Below are positions 61,267 to 64,000 of a stretch of 64,000 nucleotides of DNA, one piece after another; the stretch's first letter is position 1; each line of letters begins with the position of its first letter. The DNA comes from CAZAPG01 sp964486935 (GTDB taxonomy: Bacteria > Chloroflexota > Anaerolineae > 4572-78 > J111): positions 1 to 64,000 of the forward strand of contig CAZAPG010000039.1 in assembly GCA_964486935.1 (NCBI GenBank), written 5' to 3'. A model generated the notes under the pieces. The model searched no databases. It was given only the letters and a program-made list of their open reading frames with translations, and was not told where the DNA came from. A program made the translations under genes and the position numbers.

Positions 61267-62746
61267 TTGTACTCTCGCTTTCAAGGGGCAGGGAGATGAT
61301 AAATTTTGTTCCCTGCCCCACCTGGCTCTGGCAGCGAATAGCGCCCCCCAGTTTTTGAGTTACCAGATTGTAGATAATGTGCAACCCTAAACCACTGCCG
61401 CCCTGCCCCCGTTTGGTGGTAAAAAATGGGTCGAAAATTTTGCTCAAATTTTCCTCGGCAATCCCCTGGCCGTCATCGCTGTATTCAAAAATAAAGCGGT
61501 TGTTGGCCTGTTCAAAAGCAAAGGTTAGCAGGCCGGCCTCTTCCGGCTCGTAAGCGTGCAGCAGGGAATTCATAATCAGGTTGGTGACAATTTGCGCGAA
61601 AATGCCGGGGTAACTATTCAATATTAAATCGTCAGACCCCTGAATGTCAATAGTATGTTTGGTCCGTTTGAGTTGGGGCCGCAGGCTGAGCAGGATTTCT
61701 TCGAGATAATGTTTAACCGGAAACTCCCGCCGCTCCTCGCTGGATTGGTCGACCGCCACTTGTTTGAAACTTTGAATCAGCTCGGCGGCGCGGTGCAGAT
61801 TGCGCAGAATCATCGCGCTGCTTTGTTCGGCGGTGTCCAGATACTTTTCCAAATCGGAGCGTTTCATCTGGCCGCCCTGGTAAATTTGGCGGAAGGCGGC
61901 GGTTTTATTTTCCAACAGTGAAGCGGCGGTAACGCCCACGCCCACCGGCGTGTTGATTTCGTGGGCTACGCCGGCCACCAGCCCGCCCAGCGCGGCCATC
62001 TTTTCGGCTTCGACCAGTTGGTTTTGGGTGTTTTTAAGGTTTTCCAGAGTCTGGGATAATTCAGCCGTGCGTTCGGCTACTTTTTGTTCCAGGCTGTCGC
62101 TATATTCCTGAAGGCGGGCGTTGGCCTCTCGTAGATTCTGGTTCAGCCGGGCGTTTTGAAAAGCAACGGCGGCCTGGTTCGCCAGAATACTAACCAGCAC
62201 TTCATCCTGTTTGCTAAGAACAGTAAGCCCCCGGCTCTCAACCGATAAAACGCCAACCAGATCATCCTTACTCATCATGGGGATGGCAATTTGGCTCTGC
62301 GCTTTGCTCAGGCTGGGCAGCGGGATGTCGGTTTCACCCGCCATTTCTTTGGCGCTCAACGTGGCCCGCTGCAGATAGCGTTGTTGGATCTGCATGCCAG
62401 ATATGCGCAACAGCCGCTTTTTTTGAGCTACCACGCCTATCACACCTTGCCCTATTTTCACCGTAGAGCCAAGTCCCTGTTGTTGGTAACCATGGGTCGC
62501 CACCACCTGCAGAATATCCGTCCCTTCTTCCAGCAGCAGAATCATGGAATATTGAAAGCCAAAAACCTCATCCATGGAGGCCAGCAGCAAACCGGCAATT
62601 TCATCCATATCCTGGCTGGCGTTGATTTCAGCCGAGATTTTGAGAATGAACTCTATCTCTTTGTTCTTGCGCTCAAGTTGGGCTTGCAGGTCGCCTATTA
62701 TTTTTTCTTGCTTTAGAAGTTGCTCATCTGGATTCAAAATATTCAC
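61256..62746 (-). CDS. GAF-domain sensor histidine kinase
   Basis: This is a soluble kinase with no membrane helix. An N-terminal coiled coil leads into a GAF domain (about 30-195), which may bind a small ligand or chromophore. Another coiled coil leads into a HisKA domain with the His in VAHEINTPVGVG, and a HATPase_c domain (IVTNLIMNSLLHAYEPEE, DDGQGIAEENLSKIFDPFFTTK, GSGLGLHI). The start is GTG at 62746. It is encoded in the same operon as the receiver-cyclase and downstream of pyridoxamine-oxidase-like genes, so a redox or flavin-linked signal is conceivable. Confidence 0.93.
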   Translation of the reverse strand: MNILNPDEQLLKQEKIIGDLQAQLERKNKEIEFILKISAEINASQDMDEIAGLLLASMDEVFGFQYSMILLLEEGTDILQVVATHGYQQQGLGSTVKIGQGVIGVVAQKKRLLRISGMQIQQRYLQRATLSAKEMAGETDIPLPSLSKAQSQIAIPMMSKDDLVGVLSVESRGLTVLSKQDEVLVSILANQAAVAFQNARLNQNLREANARLQEYSDSLEQKVAERTAELSQTLENLKNTQNQLVEAEKMAALGGLVAGVAHEINTPVGVGVTAASLLENKTAAFRQIYQGGQMKRSDLEKYLDTAEQSSAMILRNLHRAAELIQSFKQVAVDQSSEERREFPVKHYLEEILLSLRPQLKRTKHTIDIQGSDDLILNSYPGIFAQIVTNLIMNSLLHAYEPEEAGLLTFAFEQANNRFIFEYSDDGQGIAEENLSKIFDPFFTTKRGQGGSGLGLHIIYNLVTQKLGGAIRCQSQVGQGTKFIISLPLESESTNDH

Positions 62747-62768
62747 CTACATAACCGCTACGGCAGCG

Positions 62769-63173
62769 TTATTCCCAATCATCAATTTTGGTAATGGCCT
62801 TAACCTCATAAATATCGGCGCCCCTCAGTTTAAAAACATCTTCCATCCCCGTCATCGAGGCGATGGCCATAAGCTGCATGTCCATTTGTTCAAACAGGTC
62901 GCCTTCGGTTTCTCGACGAATGAATCGCAAATCCAGATGGTAAGTAAGGGTATTTTCCGGTTGGATCATCATCACGGCGGCATAAGGATTCTGCTCGATG
63001 TTGCGATTGGTCTTACCAAAGAATTGATAGGATAAGGCCACGTGGTCAGGGTCCACATAATAAACTTGTGAAACCAGGGTAGTGTTGGGTTCGCCGTCCG
63101 CCGAGCAGGTGGTAATGACAGACGGATAAATCCCCTGAAAAGCCGGCTGTAACTCTTCCGGTATGATGCCCAT
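62769..63173 (-). CDS. Pyridoxamine 5'-phosphate oxidase-like (FMN-binding split-barrel) protein A
   Basis: This is a 134-residue split-barrel protein: a strand with PSVITTCSADGEPNTTLVSQVYYVD, then VALSYQFFGKTNRNIEQNPYAAVMMIQP, the usual flavin-binding core. It lacks the C-terminal part of true PdxH. It probably binds FMN, F420 or heme. The C-terminal MTGMEDVFKLRGADIYEVKAI matches the third protein of the operon almost exactly. GGAGCG lies six bases before the ATG. It stands directly before the histidine kinase gene. Confidence 0.82.
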   Translation of the reverse strand: MGIIPEELQPAFQGIYPSVITTCSADGEPNTTLVSQVYYVDPDHVALSYQFFGKTNRNIEQNPYAAVMMIQPENTLTYHLDLRFIRRETEGDLFEQMDMQLMAIASMTGMEDVFKLRGADIYEVKAITKIDDWE

Positions 63174-63190
63174 GTTGAACGCTCCTTATT

Positions 63191-63646
63191 TTATGCCGTA
63201 ATTTTTTTGCCGGCTCCGGGGCCGGGCGTTTGATTAAATATCTGTTCCACTTCAATCTCTATCGCTAAATCAGCGTGGCAAGCATAACGTTCCGCTATCT
63301 CTTTTGAGTAGCCAAGTGTAATTACAACGTTCACCAGGCTGACCCGGTATTGCTGTTGCAAAGCCGCCTCATCTTCGACCATGGGCCTGGCTTTAATAAA
63401 TTGGCCTTTCATTTGATAAGATATATGATCGTTTGGATCCGTTAAGTTTACAGTGACGCGGCCATTATCTTGAAGATTTTTCAGCATTGACTCAACTTGC
63501 GCTTCTACCACATAAATAATAATATCCGCCGCCTTAATGCCCACTCCCCAACCTTGCCGGGTCATGGGAATCATATTTCCATCACGTGAACCGAGGTAGA
63601 CGAAATACGGGCCATTGGTAAGGGCAACTACTTCTTGTGGAATCAT
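63191..63646 (-). CDS. Pyridoxamine 5'-phosphate oxidase-like protein B
   Basis: This is a 151-residue protein of the same broad fold but a different subgroup: FVYLGSRDGNMIPMTRQGWGVGI, IIIYVVEAQVESMLKNLQDNGRVTVNLTDPNDHISYQMKGQFI. The pattern of strand, helix and NGRVTVNLTDP is common in FMN-binding flavoprotein-like proteins. It is placed between the two closely related A-type proteins. GGAG lies seven bases before the ATG. Its ligand and reaction are unknown. Confidence 0.78.
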   Translation of the reverse strand: MIPQEVVALTNGPYFVYLGSRDGNMIPMTRQGWGVGIKAADIIIYVVEAQVESMLKNLQDNGRVTVNLTDPNDHISYQMKGQFIKARPMVEDEAALQQQYRVSLVNVVITLGYSKEIAERYACHADLAIEIEVEQIFNQTPGPGAGKKITA

Positions 63647-63682
63647 TGATTTTCTCCGTTTATAGTGGGTCTGGCTCTCATC

Positions 63683-64000
63683 TCAGCCATCTATTTGGGC
63701 AATACTTTTAACTTTATAAATGTCGGCGCCTCTCAGTTTGAAAACATCTTCCATGCCCGTCATCGAGGCGATGGCCCTTAACTGCATGTCCATTTGCTCA
63801 AAAAGCTCCCCTTCGGTTTCCCGACGCACAAATTGCAAATCAAGGTGGTAGAGGTTCATCGTTTCGGGGTCTACAACCAGCGCCGCAACCTGGGGATTCT
63901 CTGCGATATTGCGAATGGTTTTGCCAAAAAATTGAAACGACAAGGCCACATGCCCAGAATCAACATAGTAGACCTGTGAGATTTCGGTCGTATTTGGTTC
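63683..64000 (-). CDS. Pyridoxamine 5'-phosphate oxidase-like protein C, 5' end outside window
   Basis: The frame is open to the right edge, so the N-terminus is missing. The visible 105 residues (EPNTTEISQVYYVDSGHVALSF onward) are strongly similar to protein A along their whole length, with the same ETEG(D/E)LFEQMDMQL and MTGMEDVFKLRGADIY stretches. The two genes are recent duplicates flanking protein B. The product most likely binds a flavin. The operon continues beyond the window. Confidence 0.82.
   Translation of the reverse strand, partial: EPNTTEISQVYYVDSGHVALSFQFFGKTIRNIAENPQVAALVVDPETMNLYHLDLQFVRRETEGELFEQMDMQLRAIASMTGMEDVFKLRGADIYKVKSIAQIDG

Overview
The window looks like a piece of a Chloroflexota (Anaerolineae-like) metagenome-assembled genome. 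I infer this from the two dipeptide/oligopeptide ABC operons whose lipoprotein has a Val/Glu/Lys-rich spacer after the lipobox, the many class III cyclases and GAF/PAS signalling proteins, tandem SerA/SerB genes, and the mixed ATG/GTG/TTG starts. The DNA is moderately GC-rich. A 100-N scaffold gap at 54880-54979 shows it is a draft assembly. I see no rRNA, tRNA or CRISPR array.

Layout. 1-3743: 3' part of an oligopeptide-binding protein plus two permeases. 3998-5752: a phosphoglycerate dehydrogenase fused to a ParB/SbnI-like domain, the most unusual gene here. 5881-7132: an unknown protein and peptide deformylase. 7129-10633 (minus): an MNT/HepT-type toxin-antitoxin pair overlapping a lipoprotein with two glycosidase-like domains. 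11113-16090: a structured leader and the large glutamate synthase subunit. 16175-24882: mixed housekeeping and membrane genes (alpha/beta hydrolase, pentapeptide repeat, LigT-like, CPBP protease, FHA, response regulator, heme A synthase, DUF72, SDR, TauE/SafE). 24885-30165 (minus): an M20 amidohydrolase next to a second peptide ABC operon, suggesting peptide uptake coupled to amide hydrolysis. 30308-30445: a MITE-like element. 30600-31999: a sigma factor with a membrane-bound HTH partner. 32553-37498 (minus): thioredoxin reductase, serB-serA and a class III aminotransferase.

37822-46604 is a cyclic-nucleotide signalling block. A membrane GAF/PAS adenylate cyclase converges on a cyclic-nucleotide-binding histidine kinase, followed by a soluble-adenylyl-cyclase-like giant protein coupled to a pentapeptide-repeat protein. 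46797-49021 holds a GT-C-like membrane protein with an apparently leaderless promoter and an aquaporin with a perfect consensus promoter. 49156-52085 is an AT-rich restriction-modification island (Dam-like methylase, small ParB-like protein, second methylase, PD-(D/E)XK nuclease), followed by an RNase HI. 52831-55075 is a molybdopterin oxidoreductase interrupted by a 15-bp tandem repeat and the gap. 55133-59810 contains two small unknown genes, a Mut7-C protein, recA and RNase Y. 59857-64000 (minus) is a signalling operon: three pyridoxamine-oxidase-like proteins, a GAF histidine kinase and a receiver-cyclase.

The best candidates for something new are the PGDH-SbnI fusion (possible coupling of serine synthesis to free-serine phosphorylation), the restriction island with a stand-alone ParB-like protein, and the flavin-like/kinase/cyclase operon at the right edge. 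All functional statements rest on reading motifs by eye; no database search was run.
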